Positions 1-7,901 of a stretch of 32,213 nucleotides of DNA are shown here, in pieces (the first letter of the stretch is position 1; each line of letters opens with the position of its first letter). The notes beneath the pieces are model-generated. The model did not search any database and was not told the DNA's origin. It worked only from the letters and a program-made list of their open reading frames with translations. Source of the DNA: MFKM01 sp038065115 (GTDB lineage Bacteria > Patescibacteriota > Minisyncoccia > UBA6257 > MFKM01); NCBI GenBank assembly GCA_038065115.1, contig JBBTRS010000002.1, positions 1 to 32,213 on the forward strand. Direction: 5' to 3'. Both the position numbers and the translations under genes were made by a program.

Positions 1-225
1 TTATTTTGGGCGAGCTTAGGCGCAGCTTTGCCGGATCTTCTTATTACGGGTTTTCCTTTTTTTATTTCTCAACTAAGGAGTTGGCCGCCATTAAGACGTT
101 ACGAAAAATTTCATTATATTTTTTTTCGGAAATCTCGGCCGGTTTCGATGGAAGGACGTTGGGTTTTAGGCAATCTAAGCACTTTATTGATAATTGGATT
201 TTCCTTCTGGCTGTTGCTTAAATAA
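1..225 (+). CDS. C-terminal fragment of a membrane protein, cut by window edge
   Basis: Frame 1 is open from the first base to the TAA at 223-225, so this is the last 74 codons of a gene that begins outside the window. The fragment has a hydrophobic stretch near its start (LGAALPDLLITGFPFFISQL), a basic middle part, and a second hydrophobic stretch at the extreme C terminus ending in WLLLK. That suggests at least two membrane segments. The overlapping frame beginning at base 6 is a shadow. The next gene starts 4 bp downstream on the same strand, so the two are probably co-transcribed. I do not recognise the family; the ALPD turn recalls small membrane-bound metal-dependent hydrolases, but no catalytic residues are visible in this piece. 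Confidence 0.6.
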   Translation, partial: LFWASLGAALPDLLITGFPFFISQLRSWPPLRRYEKFHYIFFRKSRPVSMEGRWVLGNLSTLLIIGFSFWLLLK

Positions 226-229
226 ACAC

Positions 230-676
230 ATGAGAGGATTAAACATTCGTTATTTTTTTATTCTTATTGCCACCTCTTTCGCGTTTCATATTGTATGGGA
301 AAATTTTCAAGCGCCGCTTTATGCCGGGTTTGTTTCTTTTTCCAGTCATTTTTCCATGTGTTTCTGGGCTACGATCGCGGATGTCGTTATCAGCGCGGGA
401 GTATTGCTTTTCGTAATTTTACTGAAACAGGCATCGCCGATGAAATTCAACAAAAACGATTTCATCGCTCTTGCCGTGGTTGGTTTCGTCATCGCGGTTG
501 CCATAGAGCAAAATGCCTTACTCGCGGGGGAATGGGGCTATACGAGCGCGATGCCGCTTGTGCCTTATTTTCGGGTTGGGCTGACTCCGGTATTGCAGAT
601 GACACTCTTGCTTCCATTGTCTTTTTATCTCGCGCAAAAATTGGCCGGAATAAAAAAACCAATCAATAAAATTTAA
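230..676 (+). CDS. Four-helix integral membrane protein of unknown function
   Basis: 148 residues starting at MRGLNIRY. I prefer this ATG to the frame's earlier one at 194 because that one overlaps the preceding gene and adds a polar, non-membrane leader. Four hydrophobic segments are visible at about residues 6-22, 35-62, 75-95 and 115-138. Conspicuous polar residues sit in or beside the membrane: WENFQAPLY after the first helix, EQNALLAGEWGY after the third, and LTPVLQM in the last. Such conserved-looking W/E/Q residues could form a substrate site. The stop codon abuts the ATG of the transaldolase gene with no spacer, so translation of the two may be coupled. The family is not recognised and no function is proposed. 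Confidence 0.65.
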   Translation: MRGLNIRYFFILIATSFAFHIVWENFQAPLYAGFVSFSSHFSMCFWATIADVVISAGVLLFVILLKQASPMKFNKNDFIALAVVGFVIAVAIEQNALLAGEWGYTSAMPLVPYFRVGLTPVLQMTLLLPLSFYLAQKLAGIKKPINKI

Positions 677-1540
677 ATGAAACCGCGAAATCTCAAAACA
701 AAAATATTTTTAGACGGCGGAGATCCCCAAGAAACGCGGGAAATTATTAAACTTTTAGGATTTTTGGACGGCCAAACCACCAATCCCACCCTTATTTCCA
801 GAAATCCCGAAGCGCAAGCAAGATTAACGAAAGGCGAAAAATTTTCCAAAGAAGAAATATACGATTTTTACCGCAAGGTAATCAAAGAAATCTCTTTTTT
901 GATTCCGGAAGGATCAATTTCAATTGAGGTGTACGCGGACAGTTCAACGGAAACGCCGGAAATGTTTTCTTGGAGCAAAGAGATGTTTTCCTGGATTCCC
1001 AACGCTTGTATAAAATTTCCGATAACGCAAGCGGGTTTGGGCGCGGCCGAGAAGGCTGTTAAAGCAGGAATGCGCGTCAACCTGACTCTTTGTTTTTCAC
1101 AAGAACAAGCGGCGGCTGTTTACGCGGCAACTTTGGGCGCCAAAAAAGGCCAGGTTTTTATTTCTCCATTCGTGGGGCGACTTGACGACCGAGGCGAAAA
1201 CGGCATGGATTTGATAAAAAATATAATTGAAATGTATGGACACGGAGACGGCCACGTTGAGGTCTTGACAGCCAGTGTCAGAAGCTTGGATCATTTTTTA
1301 TACGCGTTGCGGCTTGGTTCCGATATCATCACCTCTCCTTCAAAAATTCTTGAAGAATGGGTTGAAAAAGACATGTTTTTGCCGGATAATAACCTTAACT
1401 ATGATGCCGGAAATTTTAAATCCATTTCTTATCGGGAAATAAGTTTAAATAAAAAATGGCAAGAATACGATATTTATCACGAATTGACGGATGCCGGAGT
1501 TAAGAAATTTTCCGAAGACTGGAACAAGTTAATTAAATAA
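677..1540 (+). CDS. tal: Transaldolase
   Basis: 287 residues. Transaldolase moves a dihydroxyacetone unit between sugar phosphates (sedoheptulose-7-P + glyceraldehyde-3-P to erythrose-4-P + fructose-6-P) in the non-oxidative pentose phosphate pathway. Visible family features are the N-terminal FLDGG and DGQTTNPTLI strands of the TIM barrel, the Schiff-base lysine in CIKFPIT (about K113) followed by GL, the NLTLCFS strand, and FISPFVGRLDDRGENG. The late segment VLTASVRSLDHFLYALRLG matches the phosphate-binding end of the barrel. The length is nearer the short transaldolases than the roughly 317-residue E. coli TalB. A phosphoglucose/phosphomannose isomerase follows 4 bp downstream, consistent with a sugar-phosphate operon; many Patescibacteria use this pathway to bypass an incomplete upper glycolysis (general knowledge). 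Confidence 0.9.
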   Translation: MKPRNLKTKIFLDGGDPQETREIIKLLGFLDGQTTNPTLISRNPEAQARLTKGEKFSKEEIYDFYRKVIKEISFLIPEGSISIEVYADSSTETPEMFSWSKEMFSWIPNACIKFPITQAGLGAAEKAVKAGMRVNLTLCFSQEQAAAVYAATLGAKKGQVFISPFVGRLDDRGENGMDLIKNIIEMYGHGDGHVEVLTASVRSLDHFLYALRLGSDIITSPSKILEEWVEKDMFLPDNNLNYDAGNFKSISYREISLNKKWQEYDIYHELTDAGVKKFSEDWNKLIK

Positions 1541-1544
1541 AAAT

Positions 1545-2519
1545 ATGGAGATGAAAGAAGCGATAAAAAATTTCAATCAGCAATTTGAATATGAGCCGGA
1601 GATTGAAAACGCGAGGCAATCGCGGCATTTTAATAAATTTATCGTAGTGGGAATGGGCGGTTCGCGTTTGGCAGCCGATCTTTTAAAGGTTTGGAATCCG
1701 TATCTTGATGTTGTTATTCACAAAGATTATGGTTTGCCGGCGCTTTCTGACCAAGACTTAAAAGAACGTTTTGTTATTTTAAGTTCTTATTCCGGAAACA
1801 CCGAAGAGGTGATAGACGCCTTTAATAAGGCGATTGAAAAAAAATTGGCTTGCGCTGTTGTGTCTATTGGCGGAAAACTTATTGAATTGGCAAAGAAACA
1901 CAATCAGCCGTATATTAAATTGCCCGATACCGGAATTCAAGCTCGTTTAGCCCTGGGATTTAGTTTCAGGGCGCTTTTAAAGCTTATGGGCGAAGACAAA
2001 GCGCTTCAGGAGACAAGAAAATTGGCGCAATCTTTAAAACCGGCTGATTTTGAAAAAGTTGGTTTGGCGTTGGCCAAACGGCTTCAGGGATTTACGCCGG
2101 TTATTTACTCTTCTTTGCAAAATTTGCCGATTGCTTGCAACTGGAAAATAAATTTTAACGAAACCGGGGGGATTCCCGCGTTTTATAACGCCTTCCCGGA
2201 ATTAAATCATAACGAAATGGCTGGTTTTGACGCGAAGTTGGAAACCAAAAACCTTTCCGCCCATTTTTGCTTTATCTTGCTTCAAGACGCATCGGATCAT
2301 TCACGAATAAAAAAACGAATGGAGGTGTTCAAACAGCTTTACGGAAAAAGGAATTTTACAATTGAGTCGGTGAAACTTGACGGCAAAGATGTTTTTTATA
2401 AGATATTTTCTTCTTTAGTGTTGGCCGGCTGGACCGCTTATTATATTGCCCAAGCGCGGGGGATTGAAACGGATCAGGTGCCGGTAGTGGAAGAATTTAA
2501 AAAATTAATCGCTAAATAA
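1545..2519 (+). CDS. Bifunctional phosphoglucose/phosphomannose isomerase (PGI/PMI type)
   Basis: 324 residues with two SIS (sugar isomerase) folds. The N-terminal SIS domain starts at VVGMGGSRLAADLL, with the sugar-phosphate loop ILSSYSGNTEEVIDA at about residues 78-92. The C-terminal part contains the signature PELNHNEMAGF, typical of the bact-PGI_C family in which glutamate and histidine serve isomerisation. These enzymes interconvert fructose-6-phosphate with glucose-6-phosphate and mannose-6-phosphate and are common in archaea and Patescibacteria in place of classical PGI. The start is either the ATG at 1545 or the one at 1551 (MEMKEA); the first gives a 4-bp gap from the transaldolase stop. 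Cytoplasmic. Confidence is high for the family, lower for dual specificity, which sequence alone cannot show. Confidence 0.85.
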   Translation: MEMKEAIKNFNQQFEYEPEIENARQSRHFNKFIVVGMGGSRLAADLLKVWNPYLDVVIHKDYGLPALSDQDLKERFVILSSYSGNTEEVIDAFNKAIEKKLACAVVSIGGKLIELAKKHNQPYIKLPDTGIQARLALGFSFRALLKLMGEDKALQETRKLAQSLKPADFEKVGLALAKRLQGFTPVIYSSLQNLPIACNWKINFNETGGIPAFYNAFPELNHNEMAGFDAKLETKNLSAHFCFILLQDASDHSRIKKRMEVFKQLYGKRNFTIESVKLDGKDVFYKIFSSLVLAGWTAYYIAQARGIETDQVPVVEEFKKLIAK

Positions 2520-2569
2520 TCGCTTTGCGTTTGAAGGTCGAAAAAATAATTAACAATTAAAATAATTCT

Positions 2570-2806
2570 ATGGCAAAAACCATTATCTATACCACCTCAA
2601 CCTGCGTTTATTGTAAAATAGCCAAAGCCTTTTTTAAGGAACACAATGTCGCCTATGAAGAAAAAGATGTCGCTTCCGATGAAAAAGCGCGGGAAGAGAT
2701 GATTAGCAAATCCGGCCAAATGGGCGTTCCGGTGATTGAGATTGACGGTCAAATCGTCGTTGGTTTTGACAAGGAAGAATTGTCAAAATTGCTTGGCATT
2801 AAATAA
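2570..2806 (+). CDS. Glutaredoxin-like protein
   Basis: 78 residues, a minimal thioredoxin fold. The redox motif is TCVYC (Cys12 and Cys15) after the first beta strand, the cis-proline region is GVPVIEIDGQ, and the C terminus has GFDKEELSKLLG, all as in NrdH/GrxC-type proteins. It probably reduces disulfides in the cytoplasm, for example those of ribonucleotide reductase or peroxidases. Patescibacteria usually lack glutathione synthesis, so reduction by the thioredoxin reductase encoded two genes downstream (3416-4336) is a reasonable inference. The start is well defined: the ATG follows 50 bp of AT-rich spacer after the isomerase gene. No recognisable Shine-Dalgarno sequence precedes it. Confidence 0.88.
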   Translation: MAKTIIYTTSTCVYCKIAKAFFKEHNVAYEEKDVASDEKAREEMISKSGQMGVPVIEIDGQIVVGFDKEELSKLLGIK

Positions 2807-2828
2807 GCTTAAACACTTTCAAATAATT

Positions 2829-3419
2829 ATGAGTTCCGTAAAAATCAAAATTATTATCGGCAGTACCCGTCAAAATAGATTCAGCGAGCATCCCGCTCGT
2901 TGGATCAAAGAAGAGGCCGGAAAGATAGCTGGCGCGGAAATTGAATTGCTGGATTTGCGAGATTATCCTCTTCCGTTTTTTGATGAGCCGGTGTCTCCCG
3001 CTATGGTTAAGGGCGATTATGCCAATGAGGCTGTCAGGAAATGGGCGCAAAAGATAGCGGAAGCAGACGCCTATATTATTATGACGCCGGAATATAATCA
3101 CGGCTACTCCGCTGTTTTGAAAAACGCGCTGGATTCTATTTATAAAGAATGGAACAATAAACCGGTGGGCTTTATCAGTTGGGGCGGAGCGGCCGGCGCT
3201 CGTTCGGTGGAGCAGTTACGGCAAGTTGTCATTGAATTACAAATGGCGCCTATCAGAAACGCCGTTCACATTTCATCTTTCTGGACATTGTTTGATGAAA
3301 GCGGGCAGCTAAAATCGGGGGCATTTGATTCGTTAAAAGATAACGCGGAAAATTTTTTAGGTCAGCTTATGTGGTGGGCAAAAGCTTTAAAGAAAGCTCG
3401 TGAAAATAAACAGTTATGA
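2829..3419 (+). CDS. NADPH-dependent FMN reductase family protein
   Basis: 196 residues from MSSVKIK. I chose the ATG at 2829 because the earlier in-frame start at 2736 lies inside the glutaredoxin gene and adds a non-homologous leader. The flavodoxin-like fold is clear: phosphate-binding loop IIGSTRQNRFSEHPARW at residues 8-24, then TPEYNHGYSAVLKNALD, the second FMN-contact motif of this family (compare SsuE, azoreductase and chromate reductase proteins). It probably reduces FMN or quinones with NAD(P)H; the physiological acceptor cannot be read from sequence. Its stop overlaps the next start as ATGA, which implies translational coupling with thioredoxin reductase and suggests a shared role in redox balance. 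Confidence 0.87.
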   Translation: MSSVKIKIIIGSTRQNRFSEHPARWIKEEAGKIAGAEIELLDLRDYPLPFFDEPVSPAMVKGDYANEAVRKWAQKIAEADAYIIMTPEYNHGYSAVLKNALDSIYKEWNNKPVGFISWGGAAGARSVEQLRQVVIELQMAPIRNAVHISSFWTLFDESGQLKSGAFDSLKDNAENFLGQLMWWAKALKKARENKQL

Positions 3420-4336
3420 AATACGACCTTATCATTATTGGTTCCGGCGCGGCCGGACTTTCGGCCGGTATTTATGCCGGGCGATATCGTATGCGCGCTC
3501 TTGTGATCGGTAAAGAATTTGGCGGCGAGACCGCGAAAGCCGGCGTCATTTTCAATTACCCGGGATTCCAATCAGTTGACGGTTATGAGCTTATGGATTT
3601 AATGAAACAGCAGGCGGCAAAATTAAACATTGAAATGCTTGACGTGGAAGTCGCGAGCATTACGCGACAAGGACACCGCTTTACTGTTACCGCTGATAAA
3701 AAAATATATGAAGCCAATGCCATTATTCTTGCCATTGGAGCGGAACGCCGCCGTTTGGGGTTGCCGAATGAAAAAGAATTAACCGGCCGCGGCGTGCATT
3801 ATTGCGTTACTTGCGATGGGCCGGTTTATACCGGTAAAACCGTTGCCGTGATTGGTGGCGGAGACGCTTCGGTCAAAGGAGTGATTCTTGAAGCCGAATA
3901 CGCAAAAAAGATATTCTTTATCGCGCGTCGCAAGGAAATTACGGCTGAACCGATTAATTTGGATCATTTGCGAAAGTTAAAAAATAAAGTGGAAATTATT
4001 CTTGAAACGGAAGTAAGGGAGATTGTCGGCAAGAATAAATTGGAAAAATTAATTCTCTCGCGGCCGTACAAAGGTTCAACAGAGCTTATCGTTGACGGTC
4101 TTTTTGTGGAAATCGGCGCGACGCCCAATATTTCGCTTGCCGAATCTCTCGGCGTGGAGCTTGACGAACGCGGTTATATTAAAGTTAATAATATGATGCT
4201 GACAAATATTGACGGCGTATTCGCCGCTGGAGATGTTGTTAGTCATTTCAAATCGTTCAAACAGGCTATTGCCGCCGCCGCGATGGGGGCGGTGGCCGCG
4301 AATTCCGCGCATAACGATTACAAAATTCACGGCTGA
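3416..4336 (+). CDS. trxB: Thioredoxin reductase-like FAD/NAD(P)-dependent oxidoreductase
   Basis: 306 residues, the usual length for low-Mr bacterial TrxB. The N-terminal FAD-binding motif is IIGSGAAGLSAGIYAGR (residues 6-22). The redox-active pair is CVTC (Cys130 and Cys133) within HYCVTCDGP; the NAD(P)H-binding motif is VIGGGDASVKG; the C-terminal FAD motif is GVFAAGDV. The enzyme would transfer electrons from NAD(P)H to thioredoxin or, here, to the glutaredoxin encoded upstream. The NAD(P)-site sequence after GGGDA (SVKG, then ARRKE) departs from the classical HRR.. signature, so cofactor preference is uncertain. It is the last gene of the leading plus-strand group and converges with ung only 8 bp downstream. 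Confidence 0.9.
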   Translation: MKYDLIIIGSGAAGLSAGIYAGRYRMRALVIGKEFGGETAKAGVIFNYPGFQSVDGYELMDLMKQQAAKLNIEMLDVEVASITRQGHRFTVTADKKIYEANAIILAIGAERRRLGLPNEKELTGRGVHYCVTCDGPVYTGKTVAVIGGGDASVKGVILEAEYAKKIFFIARRKEITAEPINLDHLRKLKNKVEIILETEVREIVGKNKLEKLILSRPYKGSTELIVDGLFVEIGATPNISLAESLGVELDERGYIKVNNMMLTNIDGVFAAGDVVSHFKSFKQAIAAAAMGAVAANSAHNDYKIHG

Positions 4337-4344
4337 TTTTCCAG

Positions 4345-5037
4345 TTAAATATTCGTCCAATCAATCGGCGTTTGGCCGGTCTTGGACAGGTACTCGTTGG
4401 CTTTGGAAAAATGCTTACCGCCGAAGAAACCGGCATCAGCGGAAAAAGGAGAAGGATGGGCTGATTTTAGAACGAAGTGTTTTTCGGTATTTATCAGTTT
4501 TTCTTTTTCCTGGGCGAATTTTCCCCACAACAAAAAGACTATATGTTCTCTTTTCTCTGACAGCGCTTTAATGGCGGCATCGGTTAACTTTTCCCAGCCG
4601 ATATTTCGGTGCGAAGCCGGAATGTTGGCGCGCACGGTTAAAATGGCGTTAAGCAATAAAACTCCCTGCCTGCCCCAGCCTTCTAAATTGCCTATTTTGG
4701 GCATCTTGACGCCCAAATCGTTTTCTATTTCTTTGAAAATATTTAACAGCGACGGCGGCGGTTTAACGCCATCGGGTACGGAAAAAGAAAGTCCGTGCGC
4801 CTGTCCGCGGCCGTGATACGGATCCTGGCCGAGAATAACAACTTTTGTTTTATCAAAAGAGGTGAGATTAAAAGCGTTGAAAATCTGTTTAACCGGCGGA
4901 TATAAAACAATGCCCTGTTCCATCTCTTCAACTATTTTTTTCTTCAGTTCCTTCATATACTCCGCGCCGAATTCGTCGGAAAGAGCATTCTTCCAGCTTT
5001 CTTCAAGTTTGGGGTTAATAGTAATTTTTTCAGACAT
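4345..5037 (-). CDS. ung: Uracil-DNA glycosylase, family 1
   Basis: 230 residues, typical of family 1 UNG (E. coli Ung has 229). It removes uracil from DNA, starting base excision repair. The water-activating loop is VVILGQDPYHGRGQAHGLSFS, with catalytic Asp72 in GQDPYHG; the uracil-binding region follows with PPSLLNIFKEI; the leucine or minor-groove loop is SAHPSPFSADAGFFGGKHFSKAN, carrying the conserved HPSP. It is transcribed opposite to trxB and the two stop codons are 8 bp apart, so the genes converge with no visible terminator between them. Upstream of its start lies the hairpin-rich non-coding stretch up to 5418. No Shine-Dalgarno sequence is evident before the ATG. Confidence 0.95.
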   Translation of the reverse strand: MSEKITINPKLEESWKNALSDEFGAEYMKELKKKIVEEMEQGIVLYPPVKQIFNAFNLTSFDKTKVVILGQDPYHGRGQAHGLSFSVPDGVKPPPSLLNIFKEIENDLGVKMPKIGNLEGWGRQGVLLLNAILTVRANIPASHRNIGWEKLTDAAIKALSEKREHIVFLLWGKFAQEKEKLINTEKHFVLKSAHPSPFSADAGFFGGKHFSKANEYLSKTGQTPIDWTNI

Positions 5038-5418
5038 TTTTAAAACAGTACTTTTTTAGGCCGTTTATTTTTGAAATTTTTTTGTGGAATGTCCCGCTTT
5101 CGTTAGAACTTTAGCGGACAAATCGTCCATTGTGGGATATTCTAAACTTTGCGCGAAATTTCTTTGAGCGAAACTGACGCTCCGCCCCGCCGTCGCTCGC
5201 TCCGCTCGCGTGCCTCGCAGAAAAATTTCCTTTGCTTTTTTGATTTTGCGCGCGCCCGATTTTTTCTTCTAAAAGGAAAAGAAAACTTTTTTGCTGACCT
5301 CTGCTCTGACCGAGCAGGGCGGCGGGGCTTCACTTCGGCTCGGGCGAGGCGGAATTCCCCCCACACCCCCATTCCGCCTCGCCCTCGCTTGGGCTGGCGA
5401 AATTTTTTGCGGCGGGCT
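5038..5418. other. Hairpin-rich intergenic region without a credible gene
   Basis: About 380 bp between ung and the broken nuclease gene. It holds a hairpin near 5089-5116 (GTCCCGCT ... AGCGGAC, one bulge), a GC-rich stretch of near-repeats made of CTCGC/GCGAG around 5180-5215, a poly-A/poly-T tract near 5265-5292, and a perfect 14-bp stem at 5342-5384 (listed separately). Frames through this region translate to Arg/Ser-rich low-complexity sequence and give no recognisable domain. The 18 bases AAAAGAAAACTTTTTTGC near 5277-5294 recur near 22305, within another palindrome-containing spacer. I read this as a cluster of non-coding repeat elements. Confidence 0.6.
5342..5384. repeat. Perfect 14-bp inverted repeat with C-rich loop
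   Basis: The left arm GGGCGAGGCGGAAT (5342-5355) is the exact reverse complement of ATTCCGCCTCGCCC (5371-5384); the 15-nt loop between them is almost all C. There is no U tract on either side, so it is not a classical intrinsic terminator. It sits just beyond the 3' end of the minus-strand operon (stop at 5419) and could protect that transcript's 3' end, or be a mobile palindromic element. Confidence 0.75.
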
Positions 5419-6813
5419 TTATGAATATATTATCCTAACGCCGTATTTTTTGGAATATTCCAGTTTATTCTCAACGGCTTCCTCAATATCATAGAAAAGA
5501 TAACTATCGTATTCCTTCATATCGTCATCAAAATTTGAGTCATCGCTCAAAATCGCCGTTGCCGGGCCTCTCAAATGGGCGGTAATTTCCCTAACTATCT
5601 CTTCAATTGATTTTTGGTCAAGATTGTAAATCTTTTTAAAACCGTGCCCAAAAACCAAAAATTCCGCCCATTGATCGGGAGTAAAAGCTCGCGGCCCATA
5701 CTTCAATACATCCTCTGATTTAGGTAATTCTATTTCACCATTTTTTGCGTAGAGCAGGAAAACGCCGACATACACTTCTTTACCCCAATATTTTCCAGTT
5801 CCCAAAAATTTACCTTGTGCCAAATTCAACTTCTGTAAAAATTTTATGGAGTACGCTGGCTTTTCGTTGGCCATAATGGCCAGAACAGAAAATAAACTTT
5901 TATTTGCTGGTTGTCTCCGGCTCCGTTCTTCTTCCAAAAAAGCAATCATTTCATTCAAGTCATTTTCTTTCATAGAAAACAAACGGCAGTGATATTTTTC
6001 GTCAAACTTTAATAACTGCAACATCGTTTTCATATAGTTATCGGTCGCGATGACATCGCAATACGGTATATACATCGAAAGAAACTCAATGTCATTATAA
6101 TCACCCTCAATTCCACGCTTACGCGCTTTGTCAGCCAAATTTTTACTCCAAAGTTGGCAAAAAATATCAATGTTTGGTATTTGTGTAAATTCGTGCGAAT
6201 CAATAAATTCCTCCACTTTATCAATAGCAATATTGTGTTTCCTTAAAACCCAAGCGTAGTCAGTGTGTAGAAGTGTTTTGTAGTGTCTTCTCGTTGCTTC
6301 TATTTCCGCTTGATATTGTTTCTTTTCATCTACTCCGCTGTCACGAATTTTTTGCAACGCTTCGGCGGTTCCTTTATCCAAACTTCCCAGCCCAAAATTA
6401 GGAAAACGAACATCTATTTTGAAATTTTCCATTCGTCTGTTCGGATTTTCCCTAAATGCCGAACGCCACATTTCGCGCTCGTCTTGTTTTATTTTGAAAT
6501 AGGCAAGCAGAGCATTAACAAACTGGCTATTCTTTATTTCCCACGGCGGATTTAGGGAAGTTTGCCCTAAATATCCCTGATAGCTTTGTATTGCATCTTT
6601 TAGTGTTGGGTTGCTTTCTGCCGCGGTTTCAATCGCGTGAATTCACCCATCGGGTGAAAGAAATTTTTCCTCATCAACGCCAATTTTTATTGTGTCAAAA
6701 ACTTTCTGCAAAATCGGCTTTACGCGGTCTTTCTTATTATCCAAGGAAAGTTTTGAGATGTCGCTAATGAAGTTTTGATCCAAATATATTATTGTTTTAT
6801 TTTCGGCAGGCAT
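5419..6813 (-). pseudogene. PIN-like nuclease gene interrupted by one in-frame TGA
   Basis: An ATG at 6811-6813 starts a frame beginning MPAENKTIIYLDQNFISDIS. It runs 56 codons to a TGA at 6643-6645 and then continues in the same frame without another stop to 5419, giving 464 codons in total. The N-terminal YLDQN, with its aspartate, resembles the first acidic site of PIN-like nucleases. A downstream segment reading NDIEFLSMYIPYCDVIATDNYM resembles the later acidic PIN motif (D...D). The rest, about 200 residues, is not recognised. The start lies 3 bp after the methyltransferase stop, so this is the third gene of the restriction-modification operon. The product could be a full protein only by readthrough; otherwise only a 56-residue peptide or a reinitiated C-terminal part would be made. 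The PIN assignment is from motifs only. Confidence 0.6.
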
Positions 6814-6816
6814 AAA

Positions 6817-7899
6817 TTATTGTGCGATAATCAACGCTTCCTTTGAGTTTCCGTTACTCAAAACATATTTATAATCCAGCTTTTTAACTTCCACGGATTT
6901 TTTATATTTTTTGAGCATATTTACTAATTCAGAAATCGTGGGAGTGCCGTCATCGCGATAGGAAACGACCAAGATTGATTTTTTGAATTTATCAAACAAT
7001 CGCTCAAAAGCACCGTGTATCTCGCCTTTGTTACACCATTCATTTTTGCCGTTTTTTATCTTTTTGTGTTTTGAGCTTTCATCAATCAGTTTTGGCCATT
7101 CATTGTAGAAAACAATGCCTTCCAAAAAATGATAAAAATCAAAATAATTTACGCCCATGCCTTTTGCAGAAATGTATGGTGTATCAATATAAACAAGGTC
7201 AATTTTAGGAATGGTTAAATCGAAAACATCAGAATGGAACGCCTGATTTTTTTTGCCATTATCAAACACGGCATTGTTTGCTTCCTCAACAAACTTTAGA
7301 AAATGATCCTCAAATGGAGTATCCCATGTTTTTTTATTGCCAAAACTTCTTTCGACTTCAGCCGTTCTAATATAGAGATTTTTGCGATGAAATAAATTAT
7401 ATGGTCGTTTGATTATGCAAGATTGAAACAAGGCGTAATATGCTAATGCCTGTTTATACTTATCTTTTATTTCACCAATGTTTGTGATAACAATATCCAG
7501 CCATTTATTTTCCTCGTCCGTAAAATAGATGTCGTGGAAAGTATCGTAAATGAAAGACGGATATTTTATTTTGGGGTGTTTTTTAAGAATAAAATCTAAA
7601 TCTTCATCGCTCAGTATAGTTTCTTTGTTTTCAATCAAGGCAAGCCCGACATAATGATTGAATTTTAATGAATCATTATAGAAAACCTGCTTGCCATTTT
7701 TTTTGTACACATAGCCGACGCAACCGGTTCCACCGAAAGCGTCAAGCACTGTATTAAAATCTAAATCTTTTGTGTAATAATCTATCCACTGGAGAATTTT
7801 ATATTTGCTTCCTTGATAGCGAGTAGATGGTAAAACACCAGCGTTTTTCGTTGGAATCTCGTTAAACAATTGCGATTGCTGTTGTTTTACGCTTCTCAT
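6817..7899 (-). CDS. Adenine-specific DNA methyltransferase (type II, D12-like)
   Basis: 360 residues. The N-terminal STRYQGSKYKILQWI matches the cofactor-approach segment of D12/Dam-like N6-adenine methyltransferases; the SAM-binding motif is VLDAFGGTGCVGYVYKKNG (about residues 52-70), followed by the acidic strand FYNDS. The catalytic motif IV, usually DPPY, reads DTPY here (VYIDTPYISAKG). That keeps the first Asp and the Pro-Tyr pair and is likely functional, but it is a variant worth noting. The enzyme would methylate adenine in the site cut by the adjacent EcoRV-like nuclease, presumably GATATC. Gene spacing is 2 bp to the endonuclease upstream and 3 bp to the PIN-like gene downstream. 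Its sequence does not closely resemble what I recall of M.EcoRV. Confidence 0.85.
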   Translation of the reverse strand: MRSVKQQQSQLFNEIPTKNAGVLPSTRYQGSKYKILQWIDYYTKDLDFNTVLDAFGGTGCVGYVYKKNGKQVFYNDSLKFNHYVGLALIENKETILSDEDLDFILKKHPKIKYPSFIYDTFHDIYFTDEENKWLDIVITNIGEIKDKYKQALAYYALFQSCIIKRPYNLFHRKNLYIRTAEVERSFGNKKTWDTPFEDHFLKFVEEANNAVFDNGKKNQAFHSDVFDLTIPKIDLVYIDTPYISAKGMGVNYFDFYHFLEGIVFYNEWPKLIDESSKHKKIKNGKNEWCNKGEIHGAFERLFDKFKKSILVVSYRDDGTPTISELVNMLKKYKKSVEVKKLDYKYVLSNGNSKEALIIAQ

Positions 7900-7901
7900 A
7901 A

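Noticed and set aside
5142..5372. Open frame of 76 codons on the minus strand.
   Set aside because: Arg/Ser-rich low-complexity translation of palindromic DNA, with no domain or ribosome binding site.
6643..6645. The in-frame TGA read as glycine or tryptophan (recoded UGA).
   Set aside because: TGA serves as a normal terminator of several genes here (3417, 4334, 10382, 17152), and no other conserved gene in the window contains an internal TGA.
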